A DNA stretch of 64,000 nt from the NCBI RefSeq assembly GCF_000943565.1, contig NZ_JTDW01000008.1:105809-169808 (forward strand), read 5' to 3'. Below the pieces are notes generated by a model, which had not been told where the DNA came from, ran no database searches, and saw nothing but the letters and a program-made list of their open reading frames with translations. Source of the DNA: Neotamlana sedimentorum (GTDB lineage: Bacteria; Bacteroidota; Bacteroidia; Flavobacteriales; Flavobacteriaceae). The position numbers were made by a program, and so were the translations under genes. Positions 38,315 through 46,921 of this stretch are shown piece by piece (the stretch's first letter is position 1; each line of letters opens with the position of its first letter).

Positions 38315-39778
38315 TTAATTCGATTTTAAAATTTTAAACGATTCTTTTTGACCTAGTTCATTTTCAACCTTTAAAAAATAAATTCCATTTTCTAGGTCAA
38401 CCAGATTAATGTTTTGGTTCCTTGGACTTATATCCTTTATTAATTGTCCTGTAATACCATACAACTCTATTTTACTTAGTTTAGAATTGTTTAAACTTGA
38501 AATAGTTGCTACATCTTTAACAGGGTTTGGATAGACTTCAATTAGGTTTTCTGCAACCTCGTTTAAACCTGCAGTTGTTCCAAATTTCGTATTTATAAGT
38601 TCCCATAGTTCCGGACGCCCACCATCATAATTTAATGCCCACATGCCAACGCCACCGAGGTTGTTTTCTATAGCCAAATCAAACTTTTTTGATATACCTA
38701 ATTCATTATCTGCCCAAACTTGATTCCAGTTAGTGCCATTATTCCAAACATACCAAGAGGTTTGAAAATCTGAATTCCAATTAAAACCGCCATAAGAATC
38801 GGCTTCTGCTGCTGTATCTCTATATCGTGTTGAACCCACAGAAGAAATTGTTGTAGATTCTGCAAGGTTTGTTTCTGTTTTCCAATGCCTTCCGTAATAA
38901 GGCACTGCTAAAATTAACTTTTCTGGATTATTGGTGGTAGGCACCGCATAAGTACCAGTTTCAATGGTTCTGGTAACCGACCTTTTCCAAGATGTGTGAT
39001 GCGTTAAAGGCGCAACAGCTCCGGTGTACCCATCGTTAGCACCAATATAATCGTACGCCATAACAATTAAATAATCCACACTGTTTACTAAATCATCTAT
39101 TATCCAACCGCCCCAATTAACAGCAGGACCATCGAAAGACACTTCTTTACCAGGTAATTCGGTATGAATATAATTCGTTAAATTAGCCATAAAGGTATTT
39201 AATTCTGCGCCTCTGTGAGCGCTTGTCATACCTTCAAAATCTATATTAACACCATCTAAACTATAGGTTTCAATTAAATTTTTAACGTTCTCAAAAAATG
39301 TCGTTTGTTTAGATGAATTTGTAAATAATTCCCAGGCAACGGCATCTGCCCCGTCTAAACCACCAAAGTTTACCACCGTCATAATTACTTTTGTTCCTGC
39401 GCTATGAGCCGCATTTATTTCGCTAGTCCATGGCCAACCTGCTGGCGTTGTTATTGAAGCATCTAACTGAACCAAAAAATCGAAACAAGCCAAATGCGAC
39501 AATAAGTTGTATTGTATATTACTGTGTGCATTACTACTTTGCTCCCAATATGGTAAAAAGCCAAATACTGTTTTATTTAATGTATTTGTTTGAGTGTTTT
39601 GTAATGAAATGATTTTATCATCATTCGTTTTTTTGTGTTCCGATAAGTTTATTTGTTTACCAAATATTTCCTTTTGTAATTGATGAGCTCCTTTGGTTAC
39701 CACTTCTTGAGAAAACATGGTATTAACGAAAAGACCAGCTGTTACTAGTAATAATTTACATTTTAAGTGTTTTTTCAT
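38315..39778 (-). CDS. GH18 glycosidase with T9SS C-terminal sorting domain
   Basis: Secreted GH18 enzyme, 487 residues. A signal peptide (VTAGLFVNTMFSQ) and a propeptide-like segment to about residue 65 are followed by the GH18 barrel, beginning KTVFGFLPYWEQ. The catalytic motif is DGVNIDFEG, with Asp175, Asp180 and acid Glu182; YLIVMAYDY and GVGMWALNYDGGR complete the site. The last about 80 residues (EVYPNPVKDVATISSLNN ... GIYFLKVENELGQKESFKILKSN) are a type A sorting domain for the type IX secretion system. GH18 members cut beta-1,4 GlcNAc bonds in chitin, N-glycan cores or peptidoglycan. Between NagZ and the D-lactate dehydrogenase gene, peptidoglycan or chitin is the likelier target. 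Confidence 0.9.
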   Translation of the reverse strand: MKKHLKCKLLLVTAGLFVNTMFSQEVVTKGAHQLQKEIFGKQINLSEHKKTNDDKIISLQNTQTNTLNKTVFGFLPYWEQSSNAHSNIQYNLLSHLACFDFLVQLDASITTPAGWPWTSEINAAHSAGTKVIMTVVNFGGLDGADAVAWELFTNSSKQTTFFENVKNLIETYSLDGVNIDFEGMTSAHRGAELNTFMANLTNYIHTELPGKEVSFDGPAVNWGGWIIDDLVNSVDYLIVMAYDYIGANDGYTGAVAPLTHHTSWKRSVTRTIETGTYAVPTTNNPEKLILAVPYYGRHWKTETNLAESTTISSVGSTRYRDTAAEADSYGGFNWNSDFQTSWYVWNNGTNWNQVWADNELGISKKFDLAIENNLGGVGMWALNYDGGRPELWELINTKFGTTAGLNEVAENLIEVYPNPVKDVATISSLNNSKLSKIELYGITGQLIKDISPRNQNINLVDLENGIYFLKVENELGQKESFKILKSN

Positions 39779-39797
39779 GACTGCTTAATTTTAATGA

Positions 39798-41483
39798 TTA
39801 TAGACCATAATTAAAATGATACTTATTATTTATTGAAGCAGGTAGTTGTCCTATGGCTTGTTTTTTACCTAAAACAATTTGGGCTGATATTTTTTGGGCT
39901 ATTTCTGTATTTTCGAATGAAATTATAAGACCTTCAATATTTTTGAACGCTACATTATTTACAGCATACTGACTGGCAAATACATTTAAAATTACTTTTG
40001 ATTTGTTGGCAATAGTTTCGATAAACGCTTTTTCTTGTGCTGAAATATTTTTAGTAGACCTACTATTTAATCTGTGATAACTAATAATTACTTTATCATA
40101 CTTTTTTATTTGTTGTAACACTTTCTCCTTCGAAATTCCTGTTAGGTTTTTAACCTTAATTTCCGATTGCAATTCTGTTATAAAAGAGGTATCGGTGCCG
40201 TTACCCAATTTTAAATAAGCTATTTTTTCTTCATTTTGATTTGAAACAGGTAAAACAGCATCAGCGTTTTTTAACATTGTAATGGCTTTACTAAGAGCTT
40301 CTTCATTTAAAAGAAGGTTAGCATCACTGTTTAAGTCTGCTATTAATTCTTCTGAATTTATTGGTGTAAACTGATGTAAATTAGCTTCGTATTTAGCTTT
40401 AAGAATCTTTTTAACCGAATACGCTAGGCGTTCTTCAGATATTTCATTTTTATTATAAGCCTCTACTATTTTTAATATGGCCATTTGCGCATTTTCTGTA
40501 AACAATAAAACATCGTTACCTGCTTTAAAAGCTGCCAAATCTATATCTCCAGGTTCTTTATAATTCGCAGCGCCTTTCATATTTAAAGCATCTGTAAAAA
40601 TTAACCCATTAAAATTGATTTGTTTTTTTAAAATATCGGTGACTATGGAATAAGATAATGAAGAAGGCAACTGATTAACAGGCTCTAAACTTGGCACATT
40701 TAAATGCGCTACCATAACTCCGGCAATGTCTTTTTTAAATAGTTTTTTAAAAGGATATAATTCTACCGAATCAATACGTTGCTTACTAAACGACACCGTT
40801 GGCAAGGTTTTATGAGAATCTTGACTCGTATCGCCATGTCCCGGAAAGTGTTTTGCACAAGCCATAACGCCCTCTCTTTGCATGCCTTGAGTAAAGGCAA
40901 TTGCTTTGTTTGCTACGTTAAATTTATCTTCACCAAACGACCTTACACCTATTATTGGATTTTTAGGATTTGTATTTATATCTACAACTGGTGCAAAATT
41001 TACATGAATTCCTAAACGCTTACAATGTTTACCTATTTGGCTACCTATTTTATAAATTAAACTATCATTCTTTATGGCTCCAAGTGTCATGTTATAAGGA
41101 AATCTGGCAGTACTATCTAATCTCATATTCAAGCCCCATTCGCCATCGATACCAATTAACAAAGGCACTTTAGAAACCGATTGATATGTGTTAGTTAATT
41201 CTGCTTGACGCAAAGGACCTCCTTGAAAAAATATTAGGCCTCCAATCCCTTCATTTTTAATTAAACTTTGAATAGAATCGGTATGTTTTTTATCTCGATT
41301 TGAGTAAGCAGCTACCATAAATAGTTGCCCTACTTTTTCTTTTAGAGTCATACTGTTGTAAACACTATCTACCCAAACCATTTTACCATCATAAATGCTA
41401 GTACTTTCTGTTTGTTTTGGTTTTTTACAACTGACTACTATAAAAATTAAAGCGAGTACACCTACTGTTAAAATTTTATTCAT
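39798..41483 (-). CDS. NagZ-like GH3 beta-N-acetylglucosaminidase lipoprotein
   Basis: Lipoprotein (VVSC, Cys19) of 561 residues. The GH3 barrel carries the NagZ-type loop KHFPGHGDTSQDSHKTLP (211-228), in which Asp222 and His224 form the general acid/base dyad special to GH3 hexosaminidases. The nucleophile is Asp298 in GLIFTDALNMKGA. The extra 200 C-terminal residues form the alpha/beta sandwich seen in NagZ of Bacillus subtilis and in Bacteroidota, whereas enterobacterial NagZ lacks it. Membrane anchoring implies periplasmic removal of GlcNAc from peptidoglycan fragments, leaving MurNAc units for NamZ and the symporter. It is 23 bases from murQ, as in other MurNAc salvage clusters. Confidence 0.92.
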   Translation of the reverse strand: MNKILTVGVLALIFIVVSCKKPKQTESTSIYDGKMVWVDSVYNSMTLKEKVGQLFMVAAYSNRDKKHTDSIQSLIKNEGIGGLIFFQGGPLRQAELTNTYQSVSKVPLLIGIDGEWGLNMRLDSTARFPYNMTLGAIKNDSLIYKIGSQIGKHCKRLGIHVNFAPVVDINTNPKNPIIGVRSFGEDKFNVANKAIAFTQGMQREGVMACAKHFPGHGDTSQDSHKTLPTVSFSKQRIDSVELYPFKKLFKKDIAGVMVAHLNVPSLEPVNQLPSSLSYSIVTDILKKQINFNGLIFTDALNMKGAANYKEPGDIDLAAFKAGNDVLLFTENAQMAILKIVEAYNKNEISEERLAYSVKKILKAKYEANLHQFTPINSEELIADLNSDANLLLNEEALSKAITMLKNADAVLPVSNQNEEKIAYLKLGNGTDTSFITELQSEIKVKNLTGISKEKVLQQIKKYDKVIISYHRLNSRSTKNISAQEKAFIETIANKSKVILNVFASQYAVNNVAFKNIEGLIISFENTEIAQKISAQIVLGKKQAIGQLPASINNKYHFNYGL

Positions 41484-41506
41484 TACTTAGTTAATTTAGT
41501 TTCATA

Positions 41507-42328
41507 CTATTTGTATGCTTCAATAGCTTTTCTAACGTTTTTGTGTTGTTTTAATAAGCTATTTGCAGTGGCTTCATCGAGGTTTAATTCTGCCATAATC
41601 ATTCTAATTCCACGACTTACAAGCTTTTTATTAGAGAGTTGCATATCTACCATTTTATTTCCTTTAACTCGTCCTAACTTTATCATAACGGTAGTAGAAA
41701 TCATATTTAAAACTAGCTTTTGGGCTGTTCCAGCTTTCATTCTAGTACTACCTGTTACAAATTCTGGTCCTACGATTAATTCAATAGGAAAATCGACCTC
41801 AACGGATAAGGGTGTGTTTTCGTTACAAGTAATACATCCGGTAACAATATTATTATTTCTACATTCTTTAACGCCACCAATTACATAAGGCGTGGTTCCA
41901 GATGCAGCAATTCCTATTAAAACATCTTGTTCGTTTATATTATGCTTTTGCAAGTCTTTCCAAGCGAGTGTTTCATCATCTTCGGCATTTTCTACCGCTT
42001 TTCGAAGTGCCACATCGCCTCCTGCTATTAATCCAATTACTAAATTATCGTCTACGCCATAAGTTGGTGGGCATTCTGAAGCATCTAAAACGCCTAACCT
42101 GCCGCTAGTTCCAGCTCCTATATAAAACAATCGTCCGCCCTTACTCATTTTTTTATAAATAGCATCAATTAACTTTTCGATTGTTGGTATTGCCTTTTCA
42201 ATGGCATTTGGCACTGTTTTATCCTCGGCATTGATATTAGAAAGCAGATCGAACGTGCTCATTTGCTCTAAATTGTTGTATACCGAAGGTTGCTCTGTTG
42301 TTAATTTATTTTTCATTTTAAAAGCCAT
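41507..42328 (-). CDS. murQ: N-acetylmuramic acid 6-phosphate etherase
   Basis: Cytoplasmic enzyme, 273 residues, that cleaves the lactyl ether of MurNAc-6-P to give GlcNAc-6-P and D-lactate. The SIS domain is plain: GGRLFYIGAGTSGRLGVLDASECPPTYGVDDNLVIGLIAGGDVALRKAVENAEDD, then DVLIGIAASGTTPYVIGG and GPEFVTGSTRMKAGTAQKLVLNMISTTVMIKLGRVKGNKMVDMQ. These stretches carry the catalytic Glu and the phosphate-binding Ser/Thr loops of MurQ. A second ATG four codons in could also serve as the start. It is the diagnostic gene for MurNAc catabolism in this cluster. The substrate must come from a kinase that is not encoded here. Confidence 0.96.
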   Translation of the reverse strand: MAFKMKNKLTTEQPSVYNNLEQMSTFDLLSNINAEDKTVPNAIEKAIPTIEKLIDAIYKKMSKGGRLFYIGAGTSGRLGVLDASECPPTYGVDDNLVIGLIAGGDVALRKAVENAEDDETLAWKDLQKHNINEQDVLIGIAASGTTPYVIGGVKECRNNNIVTGCITCNENTPLSVEVDFPIELIVGPEFVTGSTRMKAGTAQKLVLNMISTTVMIKLGRVKGNKMVDMQLSNKKLVSRGIRMIMAELNLDEATANSLLKQHKNVRKAIEAYK

Positions 42329-42344
42329 ATTTCATTACAATTAC

Positions 42345-42370
42345 GCACACTCGATTAAGTTTAAGTGTGC
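42345..42370 (-). other. Stem-loop between small lipoprotein gene and murQ
   Basis: GCACACT (42345-42351) pairs with AGTGTGC (42364-42370) around a 12-base loop. No T run follows on the minus strand, so it is more likely an mRNA processing or stability element, or a partial attenuator, than a terminator. Confidence 0.4.
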
Positions 42371-42383
42371 CATTTAATCACTA

Positions 42384-42530
42384 TTAACTTGGTATAATTA
42401 GTCCGATAGCCATGTTGTTTTCTAGAACTAAACTTTGGTTTAAACCCGCATTTTTACATCCTGTTAAACAACATAAAAACACATACAGACAAACTATAAT
42501 TACCAGTATTAATTTTTTATTCATCTTCAT
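42384..42530 (-). CDS. Putative 48-residue lipoprotein
   Basis: Short open frame between the symporter and murQ. Its ATG lies 23 bases after the symporter stop. It encodes a textbook lipoprotein signal, MKMNKKLILVIIVCLYVFL then CCLTGC with the lipobox Cys at residue 25, followed by only 23 residues ending GLIIPS and a stop. It could be a genuine mini-lipoprotein or the leftover 5' end of a larger lipoprotein gene that lost its body. There is no sign of the missing body before murQ. No family recognised. Confidence 0.55.
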   Translation of the reverse strand: MKMNKKLILVIIVCLYVFLCCLTGCKNAGLNQSLVLENNMAIGLIIPS

Positions 42531-42553
42531 TTTAATTTTTATTTACATTTCGT

Positions 42554-44023
42554 TTATGTTTGTTGCTTAACCTTATGTTTTTCTTTAAAAAACAAAAGGC
42601 AAACAACCGTTAGAAACCCATTAACAAATATGTTCATAAACCCAAAATCGAAATTCAACCACTCAATAAAATAATGGTTTAAGGCATAGGTAAATAGTGG
42701 CATAAGAATACAAATTACAGGCACAGCTTTATCTTTTACTTTTATTTTAGTAAAAATCCCAAACATGTAAAGCCCTAACAGAGGCCCATAAGTATAACCC
42801 GCCACTTTAAATATGGTAGAAATCACATCGCCTTTACTTTGCGAAAACACCATTATGATAGCAAAAACAACAACCGAAAAACCAAGCAAAACATGGTTTT
42901 TTAATCGGTTTTTTTCTTTTGAAGTTTTATGCTGTATATCTAAAAAATCATGAGTAAACGAAGTCGTTAAAGCCGTTAAAGCAGAATCGGCGCTAGAAAA
43001 TGAAGCGGCCGTAATGCCTAAAATAAAACTTAGGCTAGCCAAAGTGCCAAAATGGTTTAAAGAAAGTATTGGAAACAACTGATCTGTATTTACAAATTTT
43101 CCGTTTTCAACTTCTAAAGATATGCCATGCTTATTAGCATAAACGTATAATAAAACACCCAATCCTAAAAACAAAAATTGAGTAATTGCTAGAATTAAAC
43201 TGAAGGATAAAATATTACGTTGTGCTTCTTTTTTATTCTTACAGGTTAGTGTTTTTTGCATCATATTTTGGTCTAAACCAACCATGGCTATCGCAATTAA
43301 AACACCCGAAATAAATTGTTTAAAAAAGTTACTTCCAGATTTAACATTCCAATCAAAAACTTTAAAATACTCATGGTTAACTACAGTAGTTATTGTTTTT
43401 GAAAAACTTAATCCTAATGAATTTTTAATAACATAAATAGAAACTATCGCTGCAGATATCAAGAAAAACGTTTGAAGCATATCTGTCCATACAATAGTTT
43501 TAATACCAGATTTATTAGTATAAAACCAAATTAGAAGTAATATTAAAATAACTGTTACATAAAACGGAATATGAAACGCATCAAACACAGCATATTGCAA
43601 TATTTTCGCAGCTAACAACAGTCGTAATGCCGCCCCAAAAGATTGGGATATTAAAAAAAATAGTGAACCCGTTTTATAAGTATTAATACCAAAACGTGTT
43701 TTTAAATATGTGTATATAGAAACTAATTTTAAATCGAAATAAATAGGAAGAAGTACATAGGTTATAATAACATACCCAACTACGTTACCTAAAACAAACT
43801 GCAAATAATAAAAATAATTATTACTAACCATTCCAGGTATTGACACAAAAGTAACTCCAGATAACACAGCTCCAATCATTCCAAAAGCAACAACCTGCCA
43901 AGGTGATTTTCGATCTCCTGTATAAAAAGAATCGTCACTTGTGTTTTTAGAAACTATGTATGATATTAACATTAATAGTCCAAAATATGATGCTATAATT
44001 ACTAAAATAAGAGTAGCTCCCAT
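42554..44023 (-). CDS. Sodium:solute symporter, probable MurNAc transporter (MurT-like)
   Basis: Inner-membrane SSS carrier of 489 residues with about 13 membrane segments, opening LILVIIASYFGLLMLISYIVSKNTSDDSFYTGDRKSPWQVVAFGMIGAVLSGVTFVSIPG. The core GLDQNMMQKTLTCKNKKEAQRN is typical of SSS carriers for sialic acid and amino sugars. Its place upstream of murQ, nagZ and next to a NamZ gene parallels the murT gene of the Tannerella forsythia murTKQ cluster, where the carrier imports MurNAc. Here the companion kinase is absent. Substrate assignment rests on gene context. Confidence 0.85.
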   Translation of the reverse strand: MGATLILVIIASYFGLLMLISYIVSKNTSDDSFYTGDRKSPWQVVAFGMIGAVLSGVTFVSIPGMVSNNYFYYLQFVLGNVVGYVIITYVLLPIYFDLKLVSIYTYLKTRFGINTYKTGSLFFLISQSFGAALRLLLAAKILQYAVFDAFHIPFYVTVILILLLIWFYTNKSGIKTIVWTDMLQTFFLISAAIVSIYVIKNSLGLSFSKTITTVVNHEYFKVFDWNVKSGSNFFKQFISGVLIAIAMVGLDQNMMQKTLTCKNKKEAQRNILSFSLILAITQFLFLGLGVLLYVYANKHGISLEVENGKFVNTDQLFPILSLNHFGTLASLSFILGITAASFSSADSALTALTTSFTHDFLDIQHKTSKEKNRLKNHVLLGFSVVVFAIIMVFSQSKGDVISTIFKVAGYTYGPLLGLYMFGIFTKIKVKDKAVPVICILMPLFTYALNHYFIEWLNFDFGFMNIFVNGFLTVVCLLFFKEKHKVKQQT

Positions 44024-44094
44024 GTACGAATTGAATTTATTTCAACTAGCAACCAAATAGTGTTACCAATTGTTTGTTTTTTGATTAAATTGTA

Positions 44095-45279
44095 TTAATA
44101 AAGTTTTACTGTATTAAGTTGCTTTTTGTATTCTATTAAATTTTCAAACCCATTTAAAGCTTCAAAAGCACCTCTTGTTTCTACCCAATGCCTGAGTTTG
44201 TTAGTCCCGTTAATTATATCTATTGGCTGCTGACTGTAATTATATTCAAAAGGAGGTTTTCTCCATTCAAACTCATTTCCTAAATAATGATATAATTCTC
44301 GTAGCATAAATTGCCCTACACGCCAAGGTTTAAACGTTTTTCTATTAGTAATGTGTAATTGAATACCTCCACATGATGCATCTTTATACTTATCAAAAGT
44401 TGGCAAAAATGTTACTGGTCGAATAACAAACCCCGCTAAATTAGTTTGCTTTAAACTGTTTTTTAAAAAGCTTGATAAAGCAAATGGTTCTACTTTAGGA
44501 TGCCCAACAATTTCAAGAGGTTGTGTTGTTCCTCGTCCTTCGCTTAACAATGTTCCTTCATATAAAACGATGGCTGGAAATGATAGCGCACTTGCTGCTC
44601 TAGAAAGATTTGGCGAAGGTAATAACCATGGTAAATTTGTATCTTTAAAATACATAAATCGCTCCCAATCTTTCATTTTAATTATTCTGAGTTTTGCTTT
44701 TTTTGTTGCCCAAAATTCCTGATGCATTTGTGCAACTTCTCCAATTGTCATTCCATGTCTTACTGGAATTGGATGTCTCCCTATAAACGATTCAAATTCT
44801 AACTCTAAAATATTCCCTTCAATATCAACGCCGTTAATAGGGTTGGGTCTATCTAGCACAATAATTTCAATGTCCTTTTCACTGCATTTTTCAAGTAAAA
44901 GTGTTAACGTATAAATGTATGTATACATTCGAGCACCAACATCTTGCAAGTCAACAAATAAATGATTTATCCCTTCTAACATCTCATCTGTAGGAACTCG
45001 CGTTTCTGAATAGAGCGAATAAACTGGAATTTTAAAATATGAATGTATATAATGATTTGTTTCAATCATATTATCTTGGGCATCGGTTGTAAATCCATGT
45101 TGAGGCCCAAATAACTTAACAAACCTATCTCCAAAAAGCGCCTTAAACCTAAACGCTGCATGAGTAAAGGTCGCATCTACCGATGCATTATGACTCAACA
45201 AAGCAACATTTCCTTTAAATACATTTTGAAGGTTTGTATCATTAATTAATACATCGAGTCCTGTTTTAACTTTTTTCAA
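44095..45279 (-). CDS. DUF1343 / GH171 NamZ-like protein, no signal peptide
   Basis: Family founded by B. subtilis NamZ (YbbC), an exo-beta-N-acetylmuramidase. This copy is 394 residues and starts directly with MKKVKTGLDVLINDTNLQNVFKG, with no leader, so it should be cytoplasmic. Conserved family blocks are VFKGNVALLSHNASVD, FVDLQDVGARMYTYIYTL, IIVLDRPNPINGVDIEGN, HGMTIGEVAQ, PSPNLSRAASALSFPAIVLYEGTLLSEGRGTTQPLEIVGHP. The loop that reads APEHG in its paralog at 52284-53543 reads GPQHG here (Gln60). If that Glu is catalytic, this copy may have changed activity. Co-located with SusCD and the MurT-like carrier. Confidence 0.88.
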   Translation of the reverse strand: MKKVKTGLDVLINDTNLQNVFKGNVALLSHNASVDATFTHAAFRFKALFGDRFVKLFGPQHGFTTDAQDNMIETNHYIHSYFKIPVYSLYSETRVPTDEMLEGINHLFVDLQDVGARMYTYIYTLTLLLEKCSEKDIEIIVLDRPNPINGVDIEGNILELEFESFIGRHPIPVRHGMTIGEVAQMHQEFWATKKAKLRIIKMKDWERFMYFKDTNLPWLLPSPNLSRAASALSFPAIVLYEGTLLSEGRGTTQPLEIVGHPKVEPFALSSFLKNSLKQTNLAGFVIRPVTFLPTFDKYKDASCGGIQLHITNRKTFKPWRVGQFMLRELYHYLGNEFEWRKPPFEYNYSQQPIDIINGTNKLRHWVETRGAFEALNGFENLIEYKKQLNTVKLY

Positions 45280-45327
45280 AATAATAAACTTTGCAGACGA
45301 TTAAGACTAGTTAATGAGAAAGAACCA

Positions 45328-45348
45328 AGGTGAGAAGTGCTCTCACCT
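45328..45348 (-). other. Intercistronic stem-loop after susD
   Basis: GGTGAGA (45329-45335) pairs with TCTCACC (45341-45347) around a 5-base loop, extended by one A-T pair. It lies in the 143-base gap between susD and the NamZ-like gene. No strong T tail follows on the minus strand. It is probably a processing or attenuation element that lets susCD be expressed above the downstream genes. Confidence 0.45.
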
Positions 45349-45422
45349 CAATTACTATCTCTTGACTAAAAATAAAAAAAACGTTGTTTTATGATATTCA
45401 CGGAATTTGAACCAAAAATGTT

Positions 45423-46916
45423 TTAATTTACATCCCACCACATTCTTGTTAATAAACTATCTCCTCCTTGTTGCTCTGTCGCCAAAGCTACATTTCCGGG
45501 GTTATTAAGTGCTTCGGAAGATGGATAAACAAATCGTCTAGGAATTTCTCCTCCCGTAAGTGTTTCGGCAACATCGGCTGCTACTAATTGCGGATATCCA
45601 GAGCGTTTCCAATTAGAGAAAGTTTCTAATCCATTTCCAAAAGTAGCTACCCAATATTGTTCATTTATCATTTTTAAAGCTTCTGCAGGAACAAACGGAT
45701 TTGCGGTTAAATAATCGCTAATTTCCGATGCTGAAATACTAACACCATTTCCGTACATAGCTAAATATTCCATTGCTGCTGTTACACCTGCATTATAGTG
45801 CGCTTCAACATCGCCTCCTGCTAAGCCCCAACGCTCTGCAGCTTCGGCAATCATAAACTCAACTTCAGCATAAGTTTGAAAGAAAAACGGCGCATCGTAA
45901 ATAACTTCGCCCGAACCTCCAAAAATATTAATGTTAGGTTTAGAATTAGCTTCACCTCTGGTTGGGTCGTTAATATCTTGACCAAATTGAAGATCGAAAG
46001 AAGTATCTCCATCGACAGTAGAGCAAAGTACAGAAACACGCGGATCGTTTCTATCTTTCATAAAATCCATAAATGTTTTTGATATTTTTACTTGAGTAGA
46101 CGCTCTAGAGGTAAAACACTTGGTAAGCGGATTTACATTTGGACCACCATCGTTTGCATGATTTTCGTATTGAAGATATGCAATATCATCATTGCTTTCC
46201 ATTACACCTCCAGCAATTGCTTTTGTTGCCCAAGCTTCTGCAGATGCATTATCTACATTCACCATTCGCATAGCCAAACGTAGCATTAAAGAATTACCAA
46301 ATTTTATCCATTTAGATTTATCACCAGCGAAAAACAAATCAGCAGAACCATAAGAACTTTCGCCACTTCCACTTAAAGTGGCAACCGAGGCTTCTAAAGT
46401 AGCCAACATATCGGCATAAATATCACTTTGCATATCGTATTTAGGAAAGCGAATGCCTTCTAAAAAACCTTTACCAGCTTCACTGTAAGGAATATCTCCA
46501 TAAGCATCGGTTAATCTACTAAAAATTAACACTTTTTGAATTCTAGTTATCGCTAAATCAATCACAGCCGTTGGTTCATTGCTGCTTTCTAATTGCGCTT
46601 CTAAATCTACTATGTTTTTAACTGTTGTATCGTATTGCTCTTCAAACAACCAATTTGTACTGCCTTCTTTGTATAAAAAAGACACGTACGACGTAAGATT
46701 TAAGTGTTGTACATTTTGCATTAAATGAATAACATTCCAAAATAAATTTGCCACATAACTACTACCACCTGTGTACAACTGCACATAAGTAAACTGTGTT
46801 GAAGGCGCTAGTGTTGTTGCCTTGGTTGGGTTTACGTTTATTTCTTCAAAACCATTATCACAAGCCCCAAAGAATATAATTACTGCCAATAATATTAATA
46901 TTTTTTTCATTTTCAT
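45423..46916 (-). CDS. SusD-like lipoprotein (SusD_2 type), peptidoglycan locus
   Basis: Surface glycan-binding lipoprotein of 497 residues with a lipobox ending at Cys19 (FFGAC). The sequence CDNGFEEINVNPTKATTLAPSTQFTYVQLYTGG and the later RIQKVLIFSRLTDAYGDIPYSEAGKG and QTYAEVEFMIAEAAERWGLAGGDVEAHYNAGVTAAMEY mark the smaller SusD-like family (PF12771 type), distinct from the SusD at 31557-33278. It lies 5 bases after its SusC partner. In this cluster it should bind peptidoglycan fragments or MurNAc-containing disaccharides, by context only. Confidence 0.93.
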   Translation of the reverse strand: MKMKKILILLAVIIFFGACDNGFEEINVNPTKATTLAPSTQFTYVQLYTGGSSYVANLFWNVIHLMQNVQHLNLTSYVSFLYKEGSTNWLFEEQYDTTVKNIVDLEAQLESSNEPTAVIDLAITRIQKVLIFSRLTDAYGDIPYSEAGKGFLEGIRFPKYDMQSDIYADMLATLEASVATLSGSGESSYGSADLFFAGDKSKWIKFGNSLMLRLAMRMVNVDNASAEAWATKAIAGGVMESNDDIAYLQYENHANDGGPNVNPLTKCFTSRASTQVKISKTFMDFMKDRNDPRVSVLCSTVDGDTSFDLQFGQDINDPTRGEANSKPNINIFGGSGEVIYDAPFFFQTYAEVEFMIAEAAERWGLAGGDVEAHYNAGVTAAMEYLAMYGNGVSISASEISDYLTANPFVPAEALKMINEQYWVATFGNGLETFSNWKRSGYPQLVAADVAETLTGGEIPRRFVYPSSEALNNPGNVALATEQQGGDSLLTRMWWDVN

Positions 46917-46921
46917 TTTTT

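Noticed and set aside
41511..41888. 125-codon plus-strand frame
   Set aside because: Antisense to murQ, whose family assignment is secure.
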